Shown here one piece after another: positions 1-6,712 of a stretch of 10,377 bases of DNA; within the stretch, counting starts at the first letter, position 1, and every line of letters starts with the position of its first letter. A program made the position numbers and the translations under genes. The notes beneath the pieces are model-generated. The model made no database searches and was not told the origin of the DNA. It saw only the letters and a list, made by a program, of their open reading frames with translations. This DNA comes from Dialister sp. UBA7295 (GTDB lineage Bacteria > Bacillota > Negativicutes > Veillonellales > Dialisteraceae), in assembly GCA_002471975.1 (NCBI GenBank), contig DKQZ01000053.1, positions 7,775 to 18,151 of the forward strand, written 5' to 3'.

Positions 1-68
1 CCGACAATTCCCGATTCAAAAGCTATCCGTAACTCAGTTTCCTTATCACCTTATAGTCTTTATTTCTA

Positions 69-947
69 TTATTTCCCCGGTTTCCTTATTTCATTCGTCC
101 CTTTGACTACCCCGCCCGAAACTTCCTGTACATCGAAGACGGAGAGAAAAGCGGAAGGATCGATGAAATGAACCAGGTCTTTCAGTTTCTGCACTTCCAG
201 TCTGGTTACCACGCAGTAGAGGATATCCTTATCATCCCGAAGGAATCCGCCCTGCCCGTGGAGGCGGGTCACCGATTTCCTCATACCGCTGACAATCGCA
301 TCCGATACATCATCGTAATTATTGGTGACGATGAATACGCCCTTGGAGGAATCAAGGCCTGTAGAAACCGCATCAATCATGCGGGAACAGATGAAGTAGG
401 TAATGAGGGAATACATGGCGCTGTTCCAGCTGAAAACGAAACCGGCAGCTCCCAGGATGAAAAGGTTGAAGAAGAGGATGATATCCCCTACGGAGAAGGA
501 ACTTCTCCCGGACATCATGATGGCCACGATTTCCGTACCATCTGTAGAACCACCGCTCTTGATGACGATTCCCACACCGATGCCCATGATGATTCCGCCA
601 AAAATGGTGGACAGGAAAGGATCATTCGTCGCCGCCGGAAGGCTCTCCAGATAAGAGGAGCAGAGAGACAGGACGACGATGGCATATATGGAATAGACCG
701 TCACCCTTTTGCCCAGACGGCGATAACCGATGATGAAGAAAGGAAGGTTCAAAAGTACGATCAGTATGGAAAATGGAATGCCTGTCAGCGCCTGGACCAG
801 AAGGGAAATACCTGTGACGCCTCCGTCAATGACGTTGTTTGGAATCAGGAACAGGTTGAGGCCTGCGGAGTAAATGGCTGCCCCTGCTGTCAGTCCTATG
901 GCCTTCTTGAAGATTTCCGCATAATTCAGCTGAATTTTATTGCCCAT
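69..947 (-). CDS. YitT family membrane protein (DUF161 + DUF2179)
   Basis: This is a multi-pass inner-membrane protein of the YitT family. Many members are called putative transporters, but their substrate is not established. Residues from about 12 to 190 form several hydrophobic segments, with the family-like stretch IPNNVIDGGVTGIS near the N-terminus and a glycine-rich GGIIMGIGVGIVIKSGGSTDG segment in the middle. The last ~90 residues form a soluble DUF2179-type domain (GVFIVTNNYDDVSDAI, then FIDPSAFLSVFDVQEV). The frame is open up to a TTG at 956, but I choose the ATG at 947 because AGAGGA lies about 9 nt upstream of it and would abut the TTG. This gives 292 residues, normal for the family. 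It lies directly behind tRNA-Ser and a terminator-like hairpin, and no promoter fits between hairpin and gene. I see no clear terminator downstream in bases 1-68. Family call is secure; function is unknown. Confidence 0.92.
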   Translation of the reverse strand: MGNKIQLNYAEIFKKAIGLTAGAAIYSAGLNLFLIPNNVIDGGVTGISLLVQALTGIPFSILIVLLNLPFFIIGYRRLGKRVTVYSIYAIVVLSLCSSYLESLPAATNDPFLSTIFGGIIMGIGVGIVIKSGGSTDGTEIVAIMMSGRSSFSVGDIILFFNLFILGAAGFVFSWNSAMYSLITYFICSRMIDAVSTGLDSSKGVFIVTNNYDDVSDAIVSGMRKSVTRLHGQGGFLRDDKDILYCVVTRLEVQKLKDLVHFIDPSAFLSVFDVQEVSGGVVKGTNEIRKPGK

Positions 948-965
948 GATTTTCAATCCTCTGTT

Positions 966-990
966 AAAAAAAACCGCGGCAGAGCCGCGG
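966..990 (-). terminator. Intrinsic terminator / possible attenuator between tRNA-Ser and yitT
   Basis: Read on the minus strand, a perfect 7-bp all-G/C stem (CCGCGGC, loop TCT, GCCGCGG) is followed at once by eight T. This is a strong intrinsic terminator just 3' of tRNA-Ser. Only about 6 nt separate the T-run from the ribosome binding site of the YitT gene, so that gene probably depends on readthrough. Confidence 0.88.
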
Positions 991-999
991 AATCATTGC

Positions 1000-1090
1000 T
1001 GGCGGAAGAGGTGGGATTCGAACCCACGCACGCATCGCTGCGTCTGGCGGTTTTCAAGACCGCTCCCTTCAACCACTTGGGTACTCTTCC
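1000..1090 (-). tRNA. tRNA-Ser (anticodon UGA)
   Basis: The minus strand folds as a class II tRNA. The 7-bp acceptor stem GGAAGAG/CTCTTCC is followed by discriminator G and an encoded CCA (1000-1002). The anticodon stem GCGGT/ACCGC holds loop CTTGAAA with anticodon TGA at 1054-1056, which reads UCA serine codons. A long variable arm (around GACGCAGCGATGCGTGC) is the serine hallmark. The T arm is GTGGG-TTCGAAT-CCCAC. Total length is 91 nt including CCA. A consensus promoter lies 22 nt upstream of the 5' end and a strong terminator 9 nt beyond the CCA. Confidence 0.97.
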
Positions 1091-1112
1091 GTGTTGTTAA
1101 GTTAATAGTATT

Positions 1113-1141
1113 ATTATATTTTATCTGGGATTAATTGTAAA
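1113..1141 (-). promoter_or_regulatory. Sigma-70-type promoter of tRNA-Ser
   Basis: On the minus strand TTTACA (1136-1141) and a perfect TATAAT (1113-1118) are separated by exactly 17 nt. Transcription would start near 1105, about 15 nt before the mature tRNA. It probably also supplies the downstream YitT gene by readthrough. Confidence 0.85.
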
Positions 1142-1154
1142 GGGGGTAAAACTA

Positions 1155-1213
1155 ATCGTGATTCGTGTCTCGTGTTTCGTGATTCGTGAAGGTTGCGCCG
1201 CTGATGCGGCGCA
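1155..1213 (-). repeat. Hairpin + ACGAATCACGA repeat, copy 1 (inverted, upstream of four-helix gene)
   Basis: Read on the minus strand, a perfect 8-bp hairpin (TGCGCCGC, loop ATCA, GCGGCGCA; 1194-1213) is followed by degenerate heptamer-like units (1155-1192). These begin CCTTCACGAATCACGAA and, after a 9-nt variable stretch, end ACGAATCACGA. Copy 2 at 1912-1952 shares the first 17 and the last 11 bases in the opposite orientation, so the two copies bracket the four-helix-bundle gene. Copy 3 is at 7366-7402. The outer edge lies about 14 nt from the -35 box of the tRNA-Ser promoter. Confidence 0.8.
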
Positions 1214-1293
1214 GATTATAAATGGGGATTGTGCACAGGCGAGGGAATAATCATATTCCCACACCATCTGTGGTTTTGTTAAAAGAATTTTAG

Positions 1294-1299
1294 TATAAT
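1294..1299 (+). promoter_or_regulatory. Candidate -10 box of the four-helix-bundle gene
   Basis: A perfect TATAAT sits 48 nt before the gene's ATG. The hexamer 17 nt upstream (TGGTTT, 1271-1276) is a poor -35, so either the promoter is weak or a factor assists. A perfect dyad GGGAATA-ATCA-TATTCCC (1243-1260) lies just upstream and could be an operator. Confidence 0.5.
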
Positions 1300-1341
1300 A
1301 AAGGAAATAAATCTCTGCGGATTTCTTAAGGAGGCCCTGCT

Positions 1342-1719
1342 ATGAACGGTCCTATTCATTCCTACCAGGATTTAGAAGTTTGGAATCGAGCTATGGATTT
1401 GGCAGAAATGACTGCCTATCTGGTCAAAAAATTACCCGTTGAGGAGAAATTCGCTTTAAGTGATCAAATGAGGAGAGCTGCGGTATCAATTCCATCAAAC
1501 ATAGCTGAAGGTCAATCCAGAGGCTCAACAAAGGATTTTATTAAATTTCTATATTTTGCAAGAGGGTCAAATTCTGAACTTTGTACACAATTTTTTCTAA
1601 CTGTCAGAATGGGTTACTTCACAAAAGAACAGATTGCCCCTGCTGTCAGTCTATGCAATCGAGTTGGTCAAATGTTAACATCCTACATTGCTTCATTGAG
1701 AAGTAAAGATGATTTATAA
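1342..1719 (+). CDS. Four-helix-bundle protein (S23 / 23S rRNA intervening-sequence-protein family)
   Basis: This 125-residue protein is a typical member of the TIGR02436-type four-helix-bundle family. Relatives are encoded in 23S rRNA intervening sequences; others stand alone, and the Avd protein of diversity-generating retroelements has the same fold. The family hallmarks are plain: an N-terminal HSYQDLEVWNRAMDLAE, then LSDQMRRAAVSIPSNIAEGQ around residues 40-58, then DFIKFLYFARGSNSEL around 64-80. Biochemical function is unknown; nucleic-acid binding is the usual suggestion. The ATG is preceded by TAAGGAGG at 7-nt spacing. The gene stands alone between inverted repeat copies at 1155-1213 and 1891-1952, and a terminator follows. 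It is AT-richer than the operon downstream, which fits acquired DNA. No rRNA sequence is present around it, so it is not inside an rRNA intervening sequence here. No reverse transcriptase or DGR template is visible. Confidence 0.92.
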   Translation: MNGPIHSYQDLEVWNRAMDLAEMTAYLVKKLPVEEKFALSDQMRRAAVSIPSNIAEGQSRGSTKDFIKFLYFARGSNSELCTQFFLTVRMGYFTKEQIAPAVSLCNRVGQMLTSYIASLRSKDDL

Positions 1720-1792
1720 TTGAAATTTCAAAAGTATGTTAATGTAGCATAATTCATTATATTTATGGACTCATTTTCCTGTGTCTTTATAG

Positions 1793-1821
1793 CGGCGCTC
1801 TTTATGTGGCGCCGATTTTTT
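1793..1821 (+). terminator. Intrinsic terminator of the four-helix-bundle gene
   Basis: CGGCGC (1793-1798) pairs with GCGCCG (1809-1814) across a 10-nt loop and is followed by A and six T. It lies about 75 nt after the stop codon. The stem core resembles the GC-rich hairpin at 1194-1213 on the other side of the gene. Confidence 0.72.
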
Positions 1822-1861
1822 GTGAACTTATGCCCTACTTCCGGTAATATGATTCATCTAT

Positions 1862-1952
1862 TGGTGGCCAAAGGCCCCCATAAAAAGATTGGTTTGCGCA
1901 GCAAACCATATCCTTCACGAATCACGAATCACGAACAACGAATCACGAACAG
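1862..1952 (+). repeat. Hairpins + ACGAATCACGA repeat, copy 2 (downstream of four-helix gene)
   Basis: Two hairpins precede the repeat. The first is an imperfect stem at 1862-1880 (GGCC-AAA-GGCC core extended by TGG/CCA). The second is a perfect 7-bp stem GGTTTGC-GCA-GCAAACC at 1891-1907. The tandem CACGAAT-like units run from 1912 to 1952, opening CCTTCACGAATCACGAA. Orientation is opposite to copy 1, so the hairpins face the gene on both sides. With the terminator, this accounts for most of the 322-base gene-free stretch 1720-2041; the remainder (1953-2041) is the leader of the next operon. Confidence 0.8.
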
Positions 1953-1987
1953 CACCAACTGTCACAAAGCCCTCTTCCCCTAAGTAG

Positions 1988-1993
1988 TATAAT
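1988..1993 (+). promoter_or_regulatory. Candidate -10 box of the moxR-DUF58-transglutaminase operon
   Basis: A perfect TATAAT lies 48 nt before the MoxR ATG, in an AT-rich leader. No convincing -35 is found at 16-18 nt. Repeat copy 2 ends 35 nt upstream of it, so the repeat element abuts the operon's promoter region. Confidence 0.4.
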
Positions 1994-2041
1994 AATAAGT
2001 AATACCTCTTAATAAAATTTTTTCATAAAGGAAGTCATCTC

Positions 2042-2983
2042 ATGAACGATAAAGAACTCATAGATTCCATTCTTTCCGAGACCGAGAGGGCGGTGCTGGG
2101 GAAGGATGAGGTGCTCAGGCGGATTCTCTGTGCCATTCTGGCGGGGGGACATATTTTAATCGATGATATTCCCGGCGTGGGGAAGACGACGATTGCTGTG
2201 GCTTTCACTCATGTGCTGGGGCTGGATTACAAGCGGATGCAGTTTACGCCGGATGTGCTGCCCAGCGATATTACCGGTTTTTCCATGTATGACAAGAATT
2301 CCGGCACTTTCCGTTATGTGGCAGGTTCGGCTATGACGAATTTCTTCCTGGCTGATGAAATCAACCGCGCTTCTCCGAAGACCCAGTCGGCGCTTCTGGA
2401 AGTGATGCAGGAAGGAAAGCTCACGGTAGACGGGAAGACTTACGCAGTGCCCCAGCCTTTCATCGTCATGGCCACCCAGAATCCTTTCGGTTCTTCCGGC
2501 ACCCAGGAGCTTCCGGAATCCCAGACGGACCGTTTCATGATCCGTATTACTGTGGGTTATCCGGAAAGGGAGGATGAAATCCGTATTTTAAATGGAATTA
2601 CAAGAAATCCCGCAGAAGCCTTGCAGCCTGTCATTTCTCCTGCCCAGCTCCTTTCTCTCCGGGAAGAAGCTTTGAAAATTCATGTGGAAGACAGCCTGTA
2701 CGGGTACATGGTGGATATAGCCAGAGCCACGAGGAATCATCCGGACATCCGCCTGGGCGTATCGCCCCGCGGAACCATGGCCCTTGCTTCCATGACGAAG
2801 GCTCATGCCCTGATGGAAGGCCGCCCCTATGCGACTCCCGATGATGTGGCTTCCGTTGCCCCCTATACGCTGGGCCATCGTATTTCCTTATCCGGCGATG
2901 CCCGTTACGCTGGAAAGACAGCCGTTTCCGTGCTTTCCGAAATTCTCGCCTCCCTGCCGCTTCCGACACTCAAGGAGGACTAA
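2042..2983 (+). CDS. MoxR-family AAA+ ATPase
   Basis: This cytoplasmic AAA+ ATPase of the MoxR family is thought to act as a chaperone-like factor in maturing or activating protein complexes, often at the envelope. All landmarks are present. Walker A is IPGVGKTT (about 43-50) and Walker B is FFLADE (101-106) followed by the family sequence INRASPKTQSALLEVMQEG. Sensor 1 is MATQNP with Asn147, the arginine-finger region is ELPESQTDRF (156-165), and the sensor-2 motif is LGVSPRGTMAL in the C-terminal lid. The length of 313 residues is normal. The start has AAGGAAG at 7-nt spacing. It is the first gene of a three-gene operon. Its stop codon directly abuts the ATG of the DUF58 gene, whose ribosome site AAGGAGG overlaps this gene's last codons, implying coupled translation. 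Confidence 0.95.
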   Translation: MNDKELIDSILSETERAVLGKDEVLRRILCAILAGGHILIDDIPGVGKTTIAVAFTHVLGLDYKRMQFTPDVLPSDITGFSMYDKNSGTFRYVAGSAMTNFFLADEINRASPKTQSALLEVMQEGKLTVDGKTYAVPQPFIVMATQNPFGSSGTQELPESQTDRFMIRITVGYPEREDEIRILNGITRNPAEALQPVISPAQLLSLREEALKIHVEDSLYGYMVDIARATRNHPDIRLGVSPRGTMALASMTKAHALMEGRPYATPDDVASVAPYTLGHRISLSGDARYAGKTAVSVLSEILASLPLPTLKED

Positions 2984-3997
2984 ATGGGCCGGCTGTATTA
3001 CCTGATTATTCTTTTCATAGCCATCCTTCTCATGGTGCTTTATGACCTGGAGGGCGCTTTTCTCCTTTCTCTGGTGATGATCCTGACGCCTCTTCCGCTG
3101 TATTTCCTGGAAAAGCGGCTGGCGCCGAAGATTTCCCTCTCCCTTTCCGCCCCGAAATCGGTGCGCCGGGGGGAAAAGCTGGAAGCGGCCCTCACGCTCA
3201 AAGGACCTTTCCTATTTCTTCTGTCTTCTCCCGATGCTTCTTTAAACGGCATCCCATACGAGACTTATGAAGAAGGAAATGGAAATATAACGTTCTATTT
3301 CGAAAAGGACGCCCTTCACTGCGGACGGATCGATATGGGAAAGCCTTCTATTTCCTGGACAGACCCCTTTGGGCTTTTCCATTTCAAAAAAACGGCCGCT
3401 CCCACGAGCTGCCTGGTCTTTCCCAGGCAGGTGGGGAGTGCCCATAAAATCCTCGAAAGTCTGCGGAAACTTTCCGCATCGGATGAAGTGGAATACTTCG
3501 GAGCGACGGAATACAAGCCGGGCGACAATCCTCATCTCATCAACTGGAAAATCACGGCCAGAAAAGAGGAAGTCTTCGTGCGGGATTCCTACCCGGCGGA
3601 AAGCGAACGGTTCGTGCTGGCTGCGGACTATGAGGAAAATGAAGAATACCGGGATATCATCGGCGATGCCCTGTACTCTGCGGGCCTTGCCCTTCTTTCG
3701 GTGCCTTCCTCTTTCCGCTTTGCTTTTGCCGCGAAAGCCGGTCCCGTATCCCAGATGATTCGCACACGGGAAGACTGGGAAGAAGCGATCCGCGGATTTC
3801 TCGAGGCAGGAAGGGACCAGGCCCTCCGGGAAAGTCCTCTTTCCCCCTATGTGCCCATCGTCTACCTCACGGGCAATCCGAATCCTCCCGTCTCTCCCGT
3901 CCTTCACCCCGCCCTCTGGTGCGCAGCGCCTGATGCGCCGAGGGCCATGCTCTCGGGAAAAGGTGAAATTTATGAAGCTCTGGGAGGCGGAAAATGA
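2984..3997 (+). CDS. DUF58 domain-containing membrane protein
   Basis: This 337-residue protein has two hydrophobic segments at the N-terminus (about 5-20 and 24-43), then a soluble part. The DUF58 signature lies at residues 171-193: YFGATEYKPGD, then INWKITAR, which matches the family pattern of Y-x-PGD followed by INWKxxAR. DUF58 proteins have a von Willebrand A-like fold and recur next to MoxR ATPases, so a partnership with the upstream ATPase is likely, but the molecular role is unknown. The gene starts immediately after the MoxR stop. Its own TGA overlaps the ATG of the transglutaminase gene (ATGA at 3994-3997), so all three products are probably made together. Confidence 0.92.
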   Translation: MGRLYYLIILFIAILLMVLYDLEGAFLLSLVMILTPLPLYFLEKRLAPKISLSLSAPKSVRRGEKLEAALTLKGPFLFLLSSPDASLNGIPYETYEEGNGNITFYFEKDALHCGRIDMGKPSISWTDPFGLFHFKKTAAPTSCLVFPRQVGSAHKILESLRKLSASDEVEYFGATEYKPGDNPHLINWKITARKEEVFVRDSYPAESERFVLAADYEENEEYRDIIGDALYSAGLALLSVPSSFRFAFAAKAGPVSQMIRTREDWEEAIRGFLEAGRDQALRESPLSPYVPIVYLTGNPNPPVSPVLHPALWCAAPDAPRAMLSGKGEIYEALGGGK

Positions 3998-6348
3998 TGA
4001 AATATGCACTTCTCCGTCCCCTGACTGCGGCTCTCGGAGCTGCCGGAACGGCCGCTATTCTTTTCTCCTTCTTTGGAGGAGGAGAATTCCTCTTCGCAGG
4101 GATGGCTTTCCTCATCGTCCTTTTGGGAAATATCCTTCTCTCCTCCCTGGATGAGAAAAAGCAGTTTCCTGTCCTTGCCATTCTTTTTGTCATTCTTCTG
4201 GCAGGAATGGTCCTTTTCAGGTCTGCTCTGACGCAGAGTGCCGTCTCTGCTTCCATTCCCCTCCTGCAGACTCTTTCCGAGCCCTATGACGTGGAAATGG
4301 ACATCCCAAAGCCGGCAGTGCCGGTTTCCGAAATCCCTGCCAAGCTTGTACTCTGCCTCTTTATTTCCTGGTTCTTCCTTTCTGCTTCTCTTTCGAAAGC
4401 AGGAAATCTGCCGGCAGGACTTATTTCTTTCTTTACCCTGCTCCTCAGTTTCTACTATGGGCTGAACCCCGCGCCTTTCGGCCTCGTCCTTTCCGCTGCT
4501 TACATCATGACCCTTCCGGTTCTCCTCAAATCGAGGGGACCGGGTCACCCGGAAATCGCCGCTTTCGGGGCGGCCCTCCTCCTGGGCCTTGTATTTGCCC
4601 TGGCCATCCCCGAAAGCCGGTACCGGCAGCCTGCGATTTTTGCCGGTCTTCAGAAAAAAATCGTGGAATTCGTGGACCCCTATGATCCCGTATTTCATGC
4701 AGGCAATGCCTATACAGGGATGATGAAAGGTTCCGCCGGCCATCAGAAACTGGGCACGTCAAACGGCATCCACTACACAGGCCGCATCATTGCGGATATG
4801 GAAGCACCGGAAATGCCTTACCGCCTCTACCTTCGAAGCTGGGTGGGCGGAGAATATGGAAATAACCAGTGGAAGGACCTTCCCGCTGACAGTTATGGTT
4901 CAGTGAAGCAGCTTTTCGAGCAGAATCAGGGCGAATGGTATGACCAGGGTGCCTGGCTTATGACCGTGATTGAGCGGAATCCCGCCCTCGTCCAGATGCT
5001 GGAAAACTACATGGACCGGGATGACCCACTGAAAGGGAGAAAAAAGGAATTCGCCGTCGATGCCCTCTATGAAAAGACAAGATTCCTCCTCCTTCCCTAC
5101 GATGCCACCTTCGGCGCTCCCCTCTTCACCTATGACCGCGCCCCCGTTTCCCCGAAAGGGAAAGCCTACAGCACCTACATCTGGGACCTGCCCGCGGGAC
5201 CCCTCCTTTCCATGATGGGTCAGGAATCCATTTCCGACGGATACTATCGGGTCTATGTGGGTGCCGAAAGCCGCTACAGTGAATGGGTATATAAACATTA
5301 CCTCGAAATCCCAGAATCCGTAAAGGAAAGTCTTTCTTCCTTTGGAAATATTTCCACCGTCAAAACCCTGGCCGAAAAACGACAGCGGGTGGCGGAAATC
5401 CGTGCCTTCCTGGCAAGGAACTATACCTACTCCACCGCCCCGGGACGGGTGCCGGCGGGGAAAGATTTTATTTCCTACTTCCTGACGGAAAATAAAAAAG
5501 GCTGCTGCACTTCCTTTGCCTCCGCCGGAGTCATGCTCCTTCGGGCCAGCGGTATTCCTGCCCGCTATGCATCCGGCATGACGGCGGGAAGCGAAGAAAT
5601 CAGGGAAGCGCCGACCCTCCCCGACGGGCTTCATACGGTCTCCCTGAATGACCGGCACGCCCATGCCTGGGCGGAAGTCTATGTGGACGGTCTCGGCTGG
5701 CGGCCCGTGGAATTTACCCCGGGCTATGAAGGAAATGAAAATCCCTTCCCCATCCCGCCGGAGAAACAGAGAAACGAAAAAGGCGCCCCCGATGCGCCGC
5801 CGGACCCGAAGAGCCCGAAAATGAACCCCGATGCCGATAAACCGCAGTCCCAGCCAAAGGGACAGCCAAATGGCGAAGGGCAGACTCAGGAGCAGGCAGG
5901 AAATCCGCCGGGCATGAATCCCCGGCAGATGAACAATGCCGGAAAGCCCCTTCCCAAAGGACTTCTCCTCATCCCCCTCCTCCTGCTGACTGTCATCGGA
6001 TTCCTCGCATGGCGCCTCACCGCCGTATCCCGCATGATTTCCAAAGCTCACAGAGATAAAGAATCCTTCAACCGCCTCATCGCTTACATGGAACGCCTTA
6101 CCGCCTATGAAGGCATCCCTGCTAAAGGAAGCTACGAAAAGCAGAAAAAGCTCCTCACCGAAGATCAGCGTTTGACCGGTCTTTCCGAAGTGACAGACCT
6201 CCTCATCCGCTCCAAATACTCCGGAACACCCCTCTCTGCCGAAGAAAAAATGCGGGCCGCTGAGCTCGTGAGACAAGCCAGAAAGAACTGCATCGAAGAC
6301 ATGAACCTCATGGAAATGGTGAAATTCAGGATACTTCGGAAAATGTGA
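3994..6348 (+). CDS. Membrane-anchored transglutaminase-like protein (TgpA-like)
   Basis: This 784-residue protein has an N-terminal membrane domain of about six or seven hydrophobic helices (first ~210 residues). A large extracytoplasmic region carrying a transglutaminase/papain-like core follows. A low-complexity Pro/Gln/Asn-rich linker (about 585-650) leads to one more membrane helix (LLLIPLLLLTVIGFLAW, around 655-672) and a charged C-terminal cytoplasmic tail. The core has GCCTSFASAGVMLLRASGIPAR with likely catalytic Cys505 and HAHAWAEVY with His557. The third triad position is Glu573 in GWRPVEFTPG, where Asp is found in the well-studied TgpA. The layout matches TgpA-type proteins, which sit beside MoxR and DUF58 genes. 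The substrate is unknown; a cell-envelope protein or peptidoglycan-linked role is inference. Two ATGs occur in tandem at 3994 and 3997; GGAGG lies 6 or 9 nt before them. The gene ends at a strong terminator. Confidence 0.92.
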   Translation: MMKYALLRPLTAALGAAGTAAILFSFFGGGEFLFAGMAFLIVLLGNILLSSLDEKKQFPVLAILFVILLAGMVLFRSALTQSAVSASIPLLQTLSEPYDVEMDIPKPAVPVSEIPAKLVLCLFISWFFLSASLSKAGNLPAGLISFFTLLLSFYYGLNPAPFGLVLSAAYIMTLPVLLKSRGPGHPEIAAFGAALLLGLVFALAIPESRYRQPAIFAGLQKKIVEFVDPYDPVFHAGNAYTGMMKGSAGHQKLGTSNGIHYTGRIIADMEAPEMPYRLYLRSWVGGEYGNNQWKDLPADSYGSVKQLFEQNQGEWYDQGAWLMTVIERNPALVQMLENYMDRDDPLKGRKKEFAVDALYEKTRFLLLPYDATFGAPLFTYDRAPVSPKGKAYSTYIWDLPAGPLLSMMGQESISDGYYRVYVGAESRYSEWVYKHYLEIPESVKESLSSFGNISTVKTLAEKRQRVAEIRAFLARNYTYSTAPGRVPAGKDFISYFLTENKKGCCTSFASAGVMLLRASGIPARYASGMTAGSEEIREAPTLPDGLHTVSLNDRHAHAWAEVYVDGLGWRPVEFTPGYEGNENPFPIPPEKQRNEKGAPDAPPDPKSPKMNPDADKPQSQPKGQPNGEGQTQEQAGNPPGMNPRQMNNAGKPLPKGLLLIPLLLLTVIGFLAWRLTAVSRMISKAHRDKESFNRLIAYMERLTAYEGIPAKGSYEKQKKLLTEDQRLTGLSEVTDLLIRSKYSGTPLSAEEKMRAAELVRQARKNCIEDMNLMEMVKFRILRKM

Positions 6349-6386
6349 AAAAAGTCCCGTACGAAATGAATCGTACGGGACTTTTT
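6349..6386. terminator. Bidirectional terminator between the transglutaminase and antitoxin genes
   Basis: AAAAAGTCCCGTACGA (6349-6364) pairs perfectly with TCGTACGGGACTTTTT (6371-6386) around a 6-nt loop. The stem starts at the base right after the transglutaminase stop codon. The A- and T-tails make it work on both strands, so it serves the plus-strand operon and the convergent toxin-antitoxin operon ending at 6411. Confidence 0.92.
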
Positions 6387-6410
6387 GATTTCATAAGATA
6401 TATCTGTTCA

Positions 6411-6710
6411 TCATAAATCAACTAATTTTATTTTAAGTGTTTTTCCAAGTCCTGCCGCCAGCCTTTGCATAGTCCTGAAAGAAATATTTAATTTCCCATG
6501 TTCCACTTTGCTGATGTCTGCCTGATCAATCCCTGTCTTTTCAGACAACTCTTTCTGGGTCATTCCCTTTTCCCGACGTGCATCAATCAATGCCCGGATC
6601 AGTGTAAATTCCGGTTCCAACTCCTCAAAAGCCTTTTTAAATTCAGGATCCTTGAGACTCTCTTTCAAATCATCATCAAAGCTGTATTCTAATTTATTCT
6701 TATCTGGCAT
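6411..6710 (-). CDS. XRE-family antitoxin (HigA-like)
   Basis: This 99-residue DNA-binding protein has an acidic N-terminal half and a Cro/C1-type helix-turn-helix at about 50-71 (MTQKELSEKTGIDQADISKVEHG), followed by MQRLAAGLGKTLKI. It is the second gene of a toxin-first operon, the order typical of HigBA. Its ATG is 2 nt after the toxin's stop, with GGAGGGG about 7 nt upstream inside the toxin's last codons. It should neutralise the toxin and repress the operon promoter; the dyad at 7095-7114 is the probable binding site. It is AT-richer than the flanking operons. Family call is secure; partner assignment rests on adjacency. Confidence 0.93.
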   Translation of the reverse strand: MPDKNKLEYSFDDDLKESLKDPEFKKAFEELEPEFTLIRALIDARREKGMTQKELSEKTGIDQADISKVEHGKLNISFRTMQRLAAGLGKTLKIKLVDL

Positions 6711-6712
6711 GT

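Noticed and set aside
168..1134. Plus-strand open frames overlapping the YitT and tRNA-Ser genes
   Set aside because: They are antisense to yitT and read through the complement of tRNA-Ser (GFEPTHASLRLAVFKTAPF, and WDSNPRTHRCVWRFSRPL in the other frame), a well-known artefact of tRNA-Ser antisense translation.
1342..1719. Avd accessory protein of a diversity-generating retroelement, or a true 23S rRNA intervening sequence
   Set aside because: No reverse transcriptase, template/variable repeat pair or rRNA sequence occurs in the window; only the shared fold family supports it.
1155..1952. CRISPR array
   Set aside because: Units are tandem degenerate heptamers with no uniform unique spacers, copies are in opposite orientations, and no cas genes are present.
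1765..1983. 72-codon plus-strand open frame after the four-helix gene
   Set aside because: It runs through the terminator, hairpins and ACGAATCACGA repeat (giving the repetitive SRITNHEQRITNS), has no ribosome site, and is best explained as repeat DNA.
4900..6276. 458-codon minus-strand open frame opposite the transglutaminase gene
   Set aside because: It is a mirror frame of a clearly homologous gene, lacks recognisable domains and has no ribosome site. The same applies to the other long antisense frames at 3242-4009, 3970-4743, 7451-8176 and 8519-9223.
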